40,433 bases of DNA from Sulfurovum sp. (GTDB lineage Bacteria > Campylobacterota > Campylobacteria > Campylobacterales > Sulfurovaceae): the NCBI GenBank assembly GCA_027012955.1, contig JALUYL010000069.1, positions 1-40,433 of the forward strand, given 5' to 3'. The notes beneath the pieces were generated by a model that saw nothing but the letters and a program-made list of their open reading frames with translations, searched no databases and was not told the origin of the DNA. How positions within the stretch are numbered: the first letter of the stretch is position 1; each line of letters starts with the position of its first letter. Shown in pieces: positions 1 to 7,906 of the stretch. Made by a program: the position numbers and the translations under genes.

Positions 1-60
1 TCCAAATAAATCTCTTTATTATTTATAATACGTTAAAGTTATAGCAATAGAATAAAGTTC

Positions 61-66
61 TATACT
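61..66 (+). promoter_or_regulatory. possible -10 box for the coiled-coil lipoprotein gene
   Basis: TATACT lies 18 bases before the start codon of the lipoprotein gene at 85. No convincing -35 box is seen. An AGGGA ribosome binding site sits between it and the ATG. The implied leader is very short, so this is a weak call. Confidence 0.3.
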
Positions 67-84
67 TAAAACTTAGGGATTTTC

Positions 85-1719
85 ATGTTTTATAAAACAC
101 TTTTACGTACCACACCTTTGCTACTCTCTGGACTTTTTCTTTTTACTGCCTGTGTCGAAAGAGGGTTTGAACTGAAAGTCAATGACCATACTCGCACTGT
201 CACTGCTGAAAAAGTAGTCGATATACGTGTCACTACGCCTACCACAGAAGCCAAAGACATCAAAGAGATGAACAAAGCTGTCACAAAAGCACAAAAAAGG
301 CAAAAAACAAAAACAACACCTGTTGCAAAAGATGTAGAAGTAAAAGAAGAGGCTAAAAAACAGACCTCTACAAATAAAGCACAAGAAGCTACTTTAGCAA
401 AAGAGAAGGCAAGAGCAGCGGAAAAAGCCCTAGCTGAACAAAAAGCATTAGCAGACAAAAAAGCAAAAGAAGCTAAACGTCTTGCCGTAGAAGAAGAAAA
501 AGCACACCGTGCGCTCGAAGCCAAGCAAGCCAAAGAACAAGAAGCCAAACGTATCGCTGCACAAAAAGAAAAAGCACGTATCACAAAACAAGCTGAAGAA
601 GAACGTAAAGCACTTGAAGCAAAACACTTAGAAGAAGAGAAAGCCAAACGTCTAGCAACCCAAAAAGAGCAAGAACGCCTTGCTAAAAAAGCCCAAGCCG
701 AGCGCAAAGCACTTCAAGCCAAACTTGCCAAAGAAAAAGAAGCCAAACGTCTAGCAGATGAAAAAGAAAAAGCGCTCCTTGCTAAGAAAGCTGCACAAGA
801 AAAAGCTACTCTTGAAGCGAAACTCTCCAAAGAAAAAGCTGCACAAAAAGTCAAACTTGAAAAAGAAGCCCAAGCACGTAAACTTCTTGCAGACAAAAAA
901 GAGCAAGAACGTCTTGCTAAAAAAGCTGCTGCTGAGAAAGCTGCCTTAGAAAAAAGACTCGCTGAAGAAAAACTTGTACAAGCTATCAAAGAGAAAAAAG
1001 AAAAAGACGCCTTAGAACGTAAACTTGCTACACAAAAAGCAGCACAGGCTAAAAAAGAAAAAGACGCCCAAAATGCCCTAGCACGAAAAATGGCTATCCA
1101 AAAGGCAGCACAAGCAAAAAGAGAAAAAGAAGCGCAAGAAGCACTTGTTAAAAAAGTAGCGGCACAAAAAGCGGCACAGGCTAAAAAAGAAAAAGCAGAA
1201 AAAGTAAGCTTAGCTTTAGCACTCCAAAAAGAAAGAGACAAAAAAGCCAAAAGAGAAGAGGTGTACAAAAAGGCTACAGAGAAAAAAGCATCTCATACTG
1301 CAAGTACAGAATCCCTCATCTTTAGACCTTCAGCTCAGACCTACCAAAAGTTTGGTACTTCAGAGATACACGGACATGTCGTCTACCTTACCCCATCGGG
1401 AGAAGAGATAGCCCTTGAAAACAGTAAAATCTACCTTGTATCTAAAAATACAAAAACAGATTATTGGTACAAAAACTACTACCTAAAAAACAGAGAAAAT
1501 GCAACGCTACGTAAAACCATGGTGAACTACATCAATGCCACGCACCTAAACATAGACAGAAACTTTGCTTTTTATGGTTTGGCTACGGGAACCTACTATG
1601 TGATTATCGAGTCACAGTACCCTCGTCACATCGCTAAAAACAAAAAGGTCTACATCGCCAAAGAGATAAAAGTAGAGAAATACAAAAAAATCATGACCGT
1701 CTTTAGTAAAAGACTCTAA
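85..1719 (+). CDS. coiled-coil lipoprotein with Lys/Ala/Glu-rich TolA-like rod
   Basis: This is a predicted envelope lipoprotein of 544 residues. The N-terminus is a signal peptide ending in the lipobox LFTAC, so Cys23 should be lipidated. Residues about 60 to 410 are almost entirely Ala, Lys, Glu, Gln, Leu and Arg in repeating EAKRLA, EKERLAKKA and KAAQAKKEK units, which predicts one very long charged alpha-helical rod like the middle domain of TolA. The last 130 residues are a different, mixed-composition domain (GHVVYLTPSGEE, GTYYVIIESQYPRH) that looks like a small beta-sandwich, perhaps of the carboxypeptidase-regulatory/Cna-B kind. An AGGGA site precedes the ATG. The pgsA gene starts 6 bases after the stop, so they are probably co-transcribed. 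A role as a spacer between outer membrane and cell wall is inference from architecture only. Confidence 0.75.
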   Translation: MFYKTLLRTTPLLLSGLFLFTACVERGFELKVNDHTRTVTAEKVVDIRVTTPTTEAKDIKEMNKAVTKAQKRQKTKTTPVAKDVEVKEEAKKQTSTNKAQEATLAKEKARAAEKALAEQKALADKKAKEAKRLAVEEEKAHRALEAKQAKEQEAKRIAAQKEKARITKQAEEERKALEAKHLEEEKAKRLATQKEQERLAKKAQAERKALQAKLAKEKEAKRLADEKEKALLAKKAAQEKATLEAKLSKEKAAQKVKLEKEAQARKLLADKKEQERLAKKAAAEKAALEKRLAEEKLVQAIKEKKEKDALERKLATQKAAQAKKEKDAQNALARKMAIQKAAQAKREKEAQEALVKKVAAQKAAQAKKEKAEKVSLALALQKERDKKAKREEVYKKATEKKASHTASTESLIFRPSAQTYQKFGTSEIHGHVVYLTPSGEEIALENSKIYLVSKNTKTDYWYKNYYLKNRENATLRKTMVNYINATHLNIDRNFAFYGLATGTYYVIIESQYPRHIAKNKKVYIAKEIKVEKYKKIMTVFSKRL

Positions 1720-1725
1720 GTATCT

Positions 1726-2274
1726 ATGTTTAACATACCAAATACCCTAGCCTTCATACGCCTACTTTTGGCACCCGTCATGTTTTTCTTACTGGTTAAC
1801 CGTGACAGTGCTCTACTCTCAGGCATCCACTACACTTGGCTAGACTATATGGCTGCGTTCATTTTCGTACTTGCTTCTGCTACAGACTTTTTCGATGGCT
1901 ACATCGCACGTGCCTTCAACCAGATTACTACACTAGGGAAGATACTCGACCCACTAGCAGACAAGATGCTCACTCTCGCAGGTTTTCTAGGGCTTATGAT
2001 GTTAGACCGTGCTTCTGAGTGGGCTATCTTTCTTATCATCACGCGTGAACTTTTCATCACAGGTTTGCGTGTTTCTGCTGTAAGCCAAGGCTTAGATATC
2101 GCGGCTTCATGGATGGGTAAAGTAAAAACTGTGGTACAGATGATAGCCATTGGCTTTTTGTTAATGAACTGGACGGGAGCCACCCTCATCTTATGGATTT
2201 CTGTCTTTTTCACCCTCTATTCTGGCTATCAGTATGTTGTTGTCTTCTTTCGTAACACGCCAAAACTACCCTAA
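1726..2274 (+). CDS. pgsA: CDP-diacylglycerol--glycerol-3-phosphate 3-phosphatidyltransferase
   Basis: This enzyme makes phosphatidylglycerophosphate, the committed precursor of phosphatidylglycerol, at the inner membrane. The 182 residues include the full CDP-alcohol phosphotransferase signature D-x2-D-G-x2-A-R-x8-G-x3-D-x3-D, seen as DFFDGYIAR followed by GKILDPLAD. Several hydrophobic segments fit a membrane protein with about four to six helices, and the length is normal for the family. It starts 6 bases after the coiled-coil lipoprotein gene and probably shares its transcript. The porin downstream has its own promoter. Confidence 0.93.
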   Translation: MFNIPNTLAFIRLLLAPVMFFLLVNRDSALLSGIHYTWLDYMAAFIFVLASATDFFDGYIARAFNQITTLGKILDPLADKMLTLAGFLGLMMLDRASEWAIFLIITRELFITGLRVSAVSQGLDIAASWMGKVKTVVQMIAIGFLLMNWTGATLILWISVFFTLYSGYQYVVVFFRNTPKLP

Positions 2275-2317
2275 AACCGTCAAAACAACAAAAAAATAAC
2301 AAATTATTAACAATCTA

Positions 2318-2347
2318 TTGACTTTCTATTAATCTTTATGTTATACT
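2318..2347 (+). promoter_or_regulatory. sigma-70 promoter of the porin gene
   Basis: A -35 box TTGACT (2318-2323) and a -10 box TATACT (2342-2347) are separated by 18 bases. They lie 35 bases before the porin start at 2383, which has a clear AAAGGAA ribosome binding site. This is one of the few promoters in the window with a recognisable -35 element, which fits a highly expressed outer membrane protein. Confidence 0.7.
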
Positions 2348-2382
2348 CATCTCGTTTTAAACAAACTACAAAAGGAAACAAC

Positions 2383-3711
2383 ATGAAATTTACAAAATTA
2401 AGTCTAGTCGCTGCACTAGCAATGAACGTAGCGTTCGCAGGTGGAGACATCGCTCCAGTAGAGCCAGTAGTAGAAGCTGCTCCAGTAGTATCTGAAAGTA
2501 CTATCTCAGGTAACATCAAATTATTCTATGGTACAAATGATGCAGGTACAAATAAATTATTTAGTGCAGGTCATCTTAGAAATGCTACAAACACAGCTTT
2601 AGGTGCGAATGTAGGCAACTCTGTTGGCGATGCATACGCAGACATCAAATACTCTAGAAAAGTAATGGATAATATTACTCTTAACTTAGGTATGGCTTAC
2701 CTTTCTACACTTGGTCTTGAAAATGACTTAGTATCTGGAACATGGGCTGACCATGGTGCTGCTAATGCTGCTGCACAACCTGGTGCAACATTTGGCAGTG
2801 TTATTAATGGTGCTGTAAGTGATGCTGCTTGGATTAACGAAGCAAACGTAGTTATCGGTGGTCTTCCAGGAAGTTCATTCCTTAAAATCGGTCGTCAAGA
2901 ACTTGACACGCCTTTCTTCTACTCAGAAAAATGGAATATCGCTACAAACACATTTGATGCTGCTGTTGCAGGAACAAACGTACTTCCAGACACTACACTC
3001 ATCGCTGCATGGGTAGGTAGAGGAAATGGTGCTGCAGGTTCTGTTGTTGCTTTGGCAAATACAAACTTTGGTGGTGGACATGCTGCATTTACTGCTGCAG
3101 TTAAACCAGCATACGCATATGCTATTATCAACAAAAGTATCTCAGATACAACACTACAAGCTTGGTACTATGAAATACCTTCAGTAGCAACTGCATACTG
3201 GTTACAAGCAGATGTAGGTCTTGGTGAATTTTCTCTAGGTGGTCAATATGCTGGTACAAAGTTAAGTGTTTCAGGTGTTAAAACATCTGCTTATGCATTT
3301 AAGCTTGGTTATGCTGATGGTCCATTAAGCGCACATGTAGCTTACTCAAAAAGAGATAACAAAGCTTTTGGTATCGATATCTCTAATATCGCTACAGGTC
3401 ACACTGCAGGTTCAGAGTCTAGACTTTACACAGAAGCTTACTGGAACTACGGTTTTGTAGGTGCTCAAGATGCTAAAACCATCGCAGCAGGTGCTTCGTA
3501 TGACTTAGGTATGGCAAAACTTGGTGCACAATACACTAACGTAAGTACTAGTCTTCTTGCAAATGCTGGAGATATGGAAGAATTTGCTGTTACAGCTTCT
3601 ACAAAAGTAGGTCCAGTAAATGCTGATCTTGCATACATCAATGCTAAACGTAATGGAAGCGCTAAAGACAACACTGTTCTTGTAATGCTTTCTATGCCTT
3701 TCTCACTATAA
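2383..3711 (+). CDS. outer membrane porin (Campylobacterota OprD/MOMP-like)
   Basis: This is a beta-barrel pore for small solutes in the outer membrane. I place the start at 2383 (MKFTKLSLVAALA) because AAAGGAA lies just upstream and a typical signal peptide follows, ending near AFAGG. An in-frame ATG at 2338 lies upstream of the signal peptide and overlaps the promoter. The mature protein of about 420 residues begins with a Pro/Val/Glu-rich linker (APVEPVVEAAPVV). Alternating hydrophobic strands and Gly/Asn/Ala-rich turns follow, and the chain ends MPFSL with an aromatic third from last, as in many barrels. The motif KIGRQELDTPFF resembles that of the Campylobacterota OprD-like porins. It is monocistronic with its own promoter and a downstream hairpin. 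Substrate specificity cannot be told. Confidence 0.85.
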   Translation: MKFTKLSLVAALAMNVAFAGGDIAPVEPVVEAAPVVSESTISGNIKLFYGTNDAGTNKLFSAGHLRNATNTALGANVGNSVGDAYADIKYSRKVMDNITLNLGMAYLSTLGLENDLVSGTWADHGAANAAAQPGATFGSVINGAVSDAAWINEANVVIGGLPGSSFLKIGRQELDTPFFYSEKWNIATNTFDAAVAGTNVLPDTTLIAAWVGRGNGAAGSVVALANTNFGGGHAAFTAAVKPAYAYAIINKSISDTTLQAWYYEIPSVATAYWLQADVGLGEFSLGGQYAGTKLSVSGVKTSAYAFKLGYADGPLSAHVAYSKRDNKAFGIDISNIATGHTAGSESRLYTEAYWNYGFVGAQDAKTIAAGASYDLGMAKLGAQYTNVSTSLLANAGDMEEFAVTASTKVGPVNADLAYINAKRNGSAKDNTVLVMLSMPFSL

Positions 3712-3724
3712 GTTAGAAACCGCA

Positions 3725-3744
3725 ACCATCTTCTCTTAGATGGT
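3725..3744 (+). other. short hairpin after the porin stop
   Basis: ACCATCT and AGATGGT form a 7-bp stem with a 6-base loop. Adding the flanking GCA and GC gives a longer stem with one bulged A. It precedes the stronger terminator hairpin at 3763 and may add stability to the 3' end of the porin mRNA. Confidence 0.4.
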
Positions 3745-3762
3745 GCATGATGTTTACATCTT

Positions 3763-3801
3763 TTTCACTCTCTTTCGAGAGTGAAACTCCCCCTTTTTTT
3801 T
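3763..3801 (+). terminator. rho-independent terminator of the porin gene
   Basis: A perfect 10-bp stem, TTTCACTCTC with GAGAGTGAAA, closes a TTTC loop. The stretch CTCCCCC and then eight Ts follow. The seven bases between stem and T tract are more than usual, so efficiency is uncertain, but position and structure fit termination of the porin transcript. Confidence 0.65.
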
Positions 3802-3864
3802 ATTGCTACAAAAATCACATAAACAAACTAAAACATCTATGCCATTCACATTATTACATTTCCT

Positions 3865-5097
3865 TTATCTTGTTTCGCCATTCCCATAAATCTTATATTT
3901 ATACGTAGTAAGTTCACTCACACCCATTGGTCCTCTAGCATGAAGCTTATTCGTACTGATGCCCACTTCTGCCCCAAAACCGAACTCTCCACCATCAGTA
4001 AACTGAGTACTTGCATTTAAGTAAACACACGCTGCATCAACACTATTTAAAAAGTGCTCTGCCGTGGTGTAGTTTTCAGTGATAATCGCCTCAGAGTGTC
4101 CAGAACCATACTGCTCTATGTGAGAAATGGCACCTTCTACACCCACCACTACTTTAATCGTTAAAATATTATCTAGGTACTCCGTGGCATAGTCCTCGGC
4201 ATTTGCAGCATTCACTTCTATGATTTCTTGTGTTTTAGGACAGCCTCTTATCTCTGTGCCCTGTGCATCATACGCTTCTTTTATACTTGGCAATATCTCA
4301 AGTGCTACGGCTTCATCTATCAGTAAAGTCTCTAGCGCTCCGCAAATCCCTGTACGGCGACACTTTGCATTGACCATCACGGCTAATGCTTTGTCAAAGT
4401 CTGCATCTTCATCAACATACGTATGGCACAGCCCTTTGTCATGCTTGACTACAGGTACGGTAGCATTGGAAGAGACATACTTAATGAGTGCTTCTCCACC
4501 ACGTGGCACTATGAGGTCTACATAGGCATCTTGTTTGATGAGTTTTGCCACACCCTCACGAGAAGAGTCTGGTAAAAGTGCTATGGCACCTTTTGGTAAA
4601 TCATGGGTTTCAAGTACACCTTGTAGCACAGAAGCTATGGCTTTGTTAGAGTGTTCTGCCTCTTTTCCACCTTTGAGTATGGCTACATTTCCACTCTTAA
4701 AACAAAGTGCGCCCACATCTGCTGTCACATTCGGACGAGACTCATAGATCACCCCTATCACACCAATAGGCACAGAAACTTTCTCTATCTTAAACCCTGC
4801 ATCAGCATACCAACCATCCAGTACACGCCCTACTGGCTCTTTCAGTGCTGCTATCTCTTCTATGGCTACAGCCATACCCTCTACGCGTCCATCATCTAAA
4901 AGAAGTCTGTCTTTTAGGGCTGCGGTTAGGTTGTTGGTTTCAGCATCAACCATATCAAGTGCATTGGCTTCAAGTATCTGTGCCTTGTTGTCACGCAACC
5001 CTTGTGCCATGGCTTTGAGTATGCTGTTTTTTTCTGTACCACTCAACGTAGAGAGCACTCTGCTTGATGCTTTGGCTTCTTGTAAAAATGTTTCCAT
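3865..5097 (-). CDS. proA: gamma-glutamyl phosphate reductase
   Basis: ProA reduces gamma-glutamyl phosphate to glutamate-5-semialdehyde with NADPH, the second step of proline synthesis in the cytoplasm. The sequence has the aldehyde dehydrogenase-like fold with IYESRPNVTAD, ILKGGKEA and the catalytic cysteine in RRTGICGALETLL. The C-terminal FGAEVGISTNKLHARGP is diagnostic. I place the start at 5097 (METFLQEAKA, 410 residues) because GAAGG lies correctly upstream. An in-frame ATG at 5112 would place that site inside the coding region. It is divergent from proC, while proB is about 17 kb away at 22425, so the three proline genes are not one operon here. Confidence 0.95.
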   Translation of the reverse strand: METFLQEAKASSRVLSTLSGTEKNSILKAMAQGLRDNKAQILEANALDMVDAETNNLTAALKDRLLLDDGRVEGMAVAIEEIAALKEPVGRVLDGWYADAGFKIEKVSVPIGVIGVIYESRPNVTADVGALCFKSGNVAILKGGKEAEHSNKAIASVLQGVLETHDLPKGAIALLPDSSREGVAKLIKQDAYVDLIVPRGGEALIKYVSSNATVPVVKHDKGLCHTYVDEDADFDKALAVMVNAKCRRTGICGALETLLIDEAVALEILPSIKEAYDAQGTEIRGCPKTQEIIEVNAANAEDYATEYLDNILTIKVVVGVEGAISHIEQYGSGHSEAIITENYTTAEHFLNSVDAACVYLNASTQFTDGGEFGFGAEVGISTNKLHARGPMGVSELTTYKYKIYGNGETR

Positions 5098-5125
5098 TGT
5101 TTTAACCTTCATAAATAATTATATT

Positions 5126-5131
5126 ATTATA
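5126..5131 (-). promoter_or_regulatory. extended -10 promoter of proA
   Basis: On the minus strand TGCTATAAT gives a consensus TATAAT with an upstream TG, 29 bases before the proA start. The position expected for a -35 box falls inside the REP-like hairpin at 5142-5165. Confidence 0.5.
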
Positions 5132-5141
5132 GCAACTTAAA

Positions 5142-5165
5142 GGTGTGGTGGCAACCACACCCTAC
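5142..5165 (-). repeat. REP-like palindrome in the proA/proC intergenic region
   Basis: On the minus strand the tetranucleotide GTAG is followed by GGTGTGGT, the loop TGCC and ACCACACC, a perfect 8-bp hairpin. GTAG directly before a hairpin is the hallmark of REP elements mobilised by RAYT transposases. The GGTG/CACC stem base is shared with copies at 31980, 34228, 34318, 40211 and 40256. It occupies the -35 positions of both divergent promoters. Confidence 0.7.
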
Positions 5166-5173
5166 AAATTTTG

Positions 5174-5182
5174 TGTTATAAT
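5174..5182 (+). promoter_or_regulatory. extended -10 promoter of proC
   Basis: TGTTATAAT is an extended -10 element (TG, one base, TATAAT) 30 bases before the proC start. No -35 is visible. The REP-like hairpin lies just upstream. Confidence 0.5.
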
Positions 5183-5212
5183 TTAATCAATTTAAATTAA
5201 AGTGAGTACATC

Positions 5213-5971
5213 ATGCAAACTATCACATTTATAGGTAATGGCAATATGGGGCTGAGTATCGCCAGGGGTCTTGTGGGTAAATACAACATTGAAGTTGTCG
5301 GTAGAAATATGGATAAACTGGATGCTTTTGAAACAGCATTAAACCACAAAATAGACAAATATCTACTAGATGATTTTAATATTTCAGATAAAACCATCCT
5401 TTTTTGTGTCAAACCTGCCAACGTTGAAGAGGTGTCTAAAAAGCTTAAAGGTAAAGCAAGGGTTGTCTTTTCTGTACTTGCAGGCACAACGGTCGAAAAA
5501 CTTAAGTCACATCTAAAAACAGAAGGGGTTGTACGGTGCATGCCTAACCTTGCCGCCTCCGTAGGCAAATCTATGACCACACTCACAGGTGACATCGCCT
5601 GCAAAGAAGAGTCTCATGCACTTTTAGGTGCCATAGGTGAAACCCTTTGGCTTGGTAGTGAAAAAGAGATAGACATCGCCACAGCCTTAGCTGGCTCTGG
5701 TCCTGCCTATCTGGCACTCATAGCAGAAGCTCTTGCAGATGGTGCAGTAAAACAAGGACTTAAAAGAGAAGATGCCATGGCAACGATGAGAGGTCTTTTT
5801 AATGGTTTTGGAACACTTATACAAGAAACACACCCCTCACTACTCAAAGATGGAGTAATGAGTCCAGGAGGTACAACTGCCGCAGGTTACGCTGCCTTAG
5901 AAGCAGGTAATGTAAGAGCCTCATGCATAAACGCCATCGAAGATGCTTATAAAAGAGCTACAGAACTCTAA
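5213..5971 (+). CDS. proC: pyrroline-5-carboxylate reductase
   Basis: ProC catalyses the last step of proline synthesis, reduction of 1-pyrroline-5-carboxylate with NAD(P)H. The N-terminus TFIGNGNMGLSIA is the Rossmann nucleotide-binding loop. AGSGPAY and the C-terminal signature MSPGGTTAAGYAAL are the family motifs for substrate binding and dimerisation. The 252 residues are close to the usual 260-270. It is transcribed alone, divergent from proA, and converges on the L,D-transpeptidase-like gene 29 bases downstream with no clear terminator between them. Confidence 0.95.
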   Translation: MQTITFIGNGNMGLSIARGLVGKYNIEVVGRNMDKLDAFETALNHKIDKYLLDDFNISDKTILFCVKPANVEEVSKKLKGKARVVFSVLAGTTVEKLKSHLKTEGVVRCMPNLAASVGKSMTTLTGDIACKEESHALLGAIGETLWLGSEKEIDIATALAGSGPAYLALIAEALADGAVKQGLKREDAMATMRGLFNGFGTLIQETHPSLLKDGVMSPGGTTAAGYAALEAGNVRASCINAIEDAYKRATEL

Positions 5972-6000
5972 AGGAAACCCATAAACAGAAACTATATGTC

Positions 6001-6588
6001 CTATTTATCTATATAAATTTTACGTAAATTGTCTTTTGCAAAAGGCATATAGGTATGCCTAGTGATAATCACTTTGGTTTTAAAAGTACTCCAATGATAA
6101 ATCACAGGGACATCTTTAGGGTCTATATGTATACATCCACGAGAAAGCCAATCAACACTGCCTTCATGTAACGCATGCCCTTGTTGTGTAAACTTCATCA
6201 TATAGTTCATGTTATTCACACCATAGGCATCGGGGAAGTCCTTTGACATATATAAACGCTTTTTTTCAAGTATAGGGAAAATACCTGAAGGACTTTTAAA
6301 CTCTGGTGCCCCTGAAGTCACAGGACCAGACCACCACACGGTACCATCAACATCAACAGCATAAAACCGTCCATCACTCCCCTCTTCTCTCACCGAAACC
6401 ACGATAAAGTTCTGACCCGTCAAATCAACAATCTTTTCACTACCATTTTTCCGAATCTGCTGAAATGTTGTTTTAGACACAGGGATAGTTTCTATCCCTT
6501 TAAATGGAAACTCTGTTGGTGCCTCTTTACTAGGTTCACTCGCGAAAGAAATAACGATAAGTATAGGTATAAAGCATAATTTTTTCAA
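6001..6588 (-). CDS. L,D-transpeptidase (YkuD) family periplasmic protein
   Basis: The YkuD domain forms 3-3 peptidoglycan cross-links, or attaches or removes cell-wall-linked proteins, in the periplasm. The 195-residue protein has an N-terminal signal peptide (about 1-17) and the catalytic motif His141-Glu-Gly followed by Ser149-Arg-Gly-Cys152-Ile-His, with Cys152 as the expected nucleophile. The canonical motif has S-H-G-C, so Arg150 is a common variant. The start codon is TTG, supported by a strong GGAGGA ribosome binding site. It follows cpoB by 9 bases, so it ends the tolB-pal-cpoB transcript. That places it among genes for outer membrane and cell wall attachment. Substrate is unknown. 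Confidence 0.85.
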   Translation of the reverse strand: MKKLCFIPILIVISFASEPSKEAPTEFPFKGIETIPVSKTTFQQIRKNGSEKIVDLTGQNFIVVSVREEGSDGRFYAVDVDGTVWWSGPVTSGAPEFKSPSGIFPILEKKRLYMSKDFPDAYGVNNMNYMMKFTQQGHALHEGSVDWLSRGCIHIDPKDVPVIYHWSTFKTKVIITRHTYMPFAKDNLRKIYIDK

Positions 6589-6597
6589 CCCGTCCTC

Positions 6598-7383
6598 CTA
6601 CAACTTTTTCAATCTATCTGCAGCCATCTTCGCAGTTTTTTTGACCTTATAGTTTTCGATGATATTTTCATAAAAAACTTTCGCTTGGCTTTTCTTGCCC
6701 GTTTTGTCTAAGGATATAGCCGTATGAAGGAGTAACACATCCATATAACTCGCTTTGTCATACAAACCTGCACTCTTTTTAAAGTAAAAAATAGCATCTT
6801 TATACTGTTTCGTATAGTATGAAATCTCACCCAGATAATAGTTTGATGCCGCAGGTTTATAGTTTTTACTGTCCGTTAGTGTAAACCTCTTTCTAGCTTC
6901 ATCATAACGTTGCTTCACAAAATGGCGTACACCCTCACTGTAGATCGTAGCATTACTTTTGTTACTTACATTCTCTTTGGGTTTATTTTTACTTGTAGTC
7001 ATACTTTTTGTTTTTTTACCTAGTGCTTTATCTAACTCACTTTTACGCACATAGTTTGCATTAATCTCATCTATCATTTTTGCTAATTTTTGTAATACAG
7101 CATCATCATTTTGACTAGTAGATACAGCGCTATGCGTGCCTTTTTTCATTTGCAATTTATGCAAAGAAGCACTTAACCCTTCAATAATAGTCGTTAACCC
7201 ATCGATGCGTTCATCTTGTTCTCGTATCTTTTGTCGCATGGCAGACATCGTGTTTAGAGAACTTGTTGTTGATGTCACTTTTTGAGGTTCATCGCTACCA
7301 AAACCATAAACAGTTGACCCAGCTTGTGCACTCACTATGTTTATAGCGAACAAGAAAAATATCGTTTTAAACGGCATAGACAT
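6598..7383 (-). CDS. cpoB: Tol-Pal system protein CpoB/YbgF
   Basis: CpoB is a periplasmic protein that coordinates peptidoglycan synthesis with Tol-driven outer membrane constriction. The 261 residues show a signal peptide (about 1-21), a heptad coiled-coil near residues 45-80 (KIREQDERIDGLTTIIEGL) that trimerises in the E. coli protein, a polar linker, and C-terminal TPR repeats from about 145 (GVRHFVKQRYDEARKRF, YYLGEISYYTKQYKDAIFYF). Its ATG overlaps the pal stop by one base (TAATG), showing translational coupling. Position after tolB and pal is the standard context. Confidence 0.88.
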   Translation of the reverse strand: MSMPFKTIFFLFAINIVSAQAGSTVYGFGSDEPQKVTSTTSSLNTMSAMRQKIREQDERIDGLTTIIEGLSASLHKLQMKKGTHSAVSTSQNDDAVLQKLAKMIDEINANYVRKSELDKALGKKTKSMTTSKNKPKENVSNKSNATIYSEGVRHFVKQRYDEARKRFTLTDSKNYKPAASNYYLGEISYYTKQYKDAIFYFKKSAGLYDKASYMDVLLLHTAISLDKTGKKSQAKVFYENIIENYKVKKTAKMAADRLKKL

Positions 7384-7883
7384 TATTTGACAAGACGCAT
7401 ATCAACTCTTCTGTTTCTGTCATAACACCCATCGCTAGGCTCTGTACAGACGGGGCTACTCTCACCAAAACTCACCATCACCATATTGGCAGAAGCGATA
7501 CCTTGTGCTACCATTGCGTCTTTTACTGCTTTTGCACGTTTGAGTCCAAGGGCATAGTTGTATTCATCGGTACCAAATTCATCACAATTTCCCTCTATTT
7601 TTATCTTTGCATTGGCGCTTGTTGCACGTTGTATGTTTGCTTTCATCGTAGCTTCCATCTTTGGCGCGATAGCATATTCACCAAAGTTAAAATACACAGA
7701 ATTAAACCCATCTGTGCTACTGTTATAACCATTGCCATAACTGGTTTCATCAATGCTGACTGTCTCACCCGTAATCGCATTTGCACCGTTCACATTACTA
7801 CCACCCAAGGCAGGTGCAGTTTGCGCACAGCCACTGAAGAGAAGTGCAATTAGTGTTGATATCATCCATAATTTATGTGTCAT
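7383..7883 (-). CDS. pal: peptidoglycan-associated lipoprotein Pal (Omp18-like)
   Basis: Pal anchors the outer membrane to peptidoglycan and is released or relocated by TolB. The signal peptide ends in LFSGC, with lipidated Cys19. The C-terminal OmpA-like domain (about 60-166) contains EGNCDEFGTDEYNYALGLKR and DRNRRVDM, with the Asp and Arg that bind the meso-diaminopimelate of the wall peptide. The length of 166 matches the Campylobacter Omp18 type. It lies 23 bases downstream of tolB and is coupled to cpoB. Confidence 0.95.
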   Translation of the reverse strand: MTHKLWMISTLIALLFSGCAQTAPALGGSNVNGANAITGETVSIDETSYGNGYNSSTDGFNSVYFNFGEYAIAPKMEATMKANIQRATSANAKIKIEGNCDEFGTDEYNYALGLKRAKAVKDAMVAQGIASANMVMVSFGESSPVCTEPSDGCYDRNRRVDMRLVK

Positions 7884-7906
7884 TTTGTATCCTTTTTGAT
7901 GCTAGA

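Noticed and set aside
400-1240. Apparent minisatellite with many AAAGAAAAAGC-type units
   Set aside because: The units follow coiled-coil codons and vary in length and order. No exact tandem period was found.
714-1268. Long minus-strand open frame opposite the coiled-coil lipoprotein
   Set aside because: It is the mirror of Lys/Ala/Glu-rich codons, giving a Ser/Phe/Ala-rich product with no start signals. The plus-strand gene has a signal peptide and ribosome binding site.
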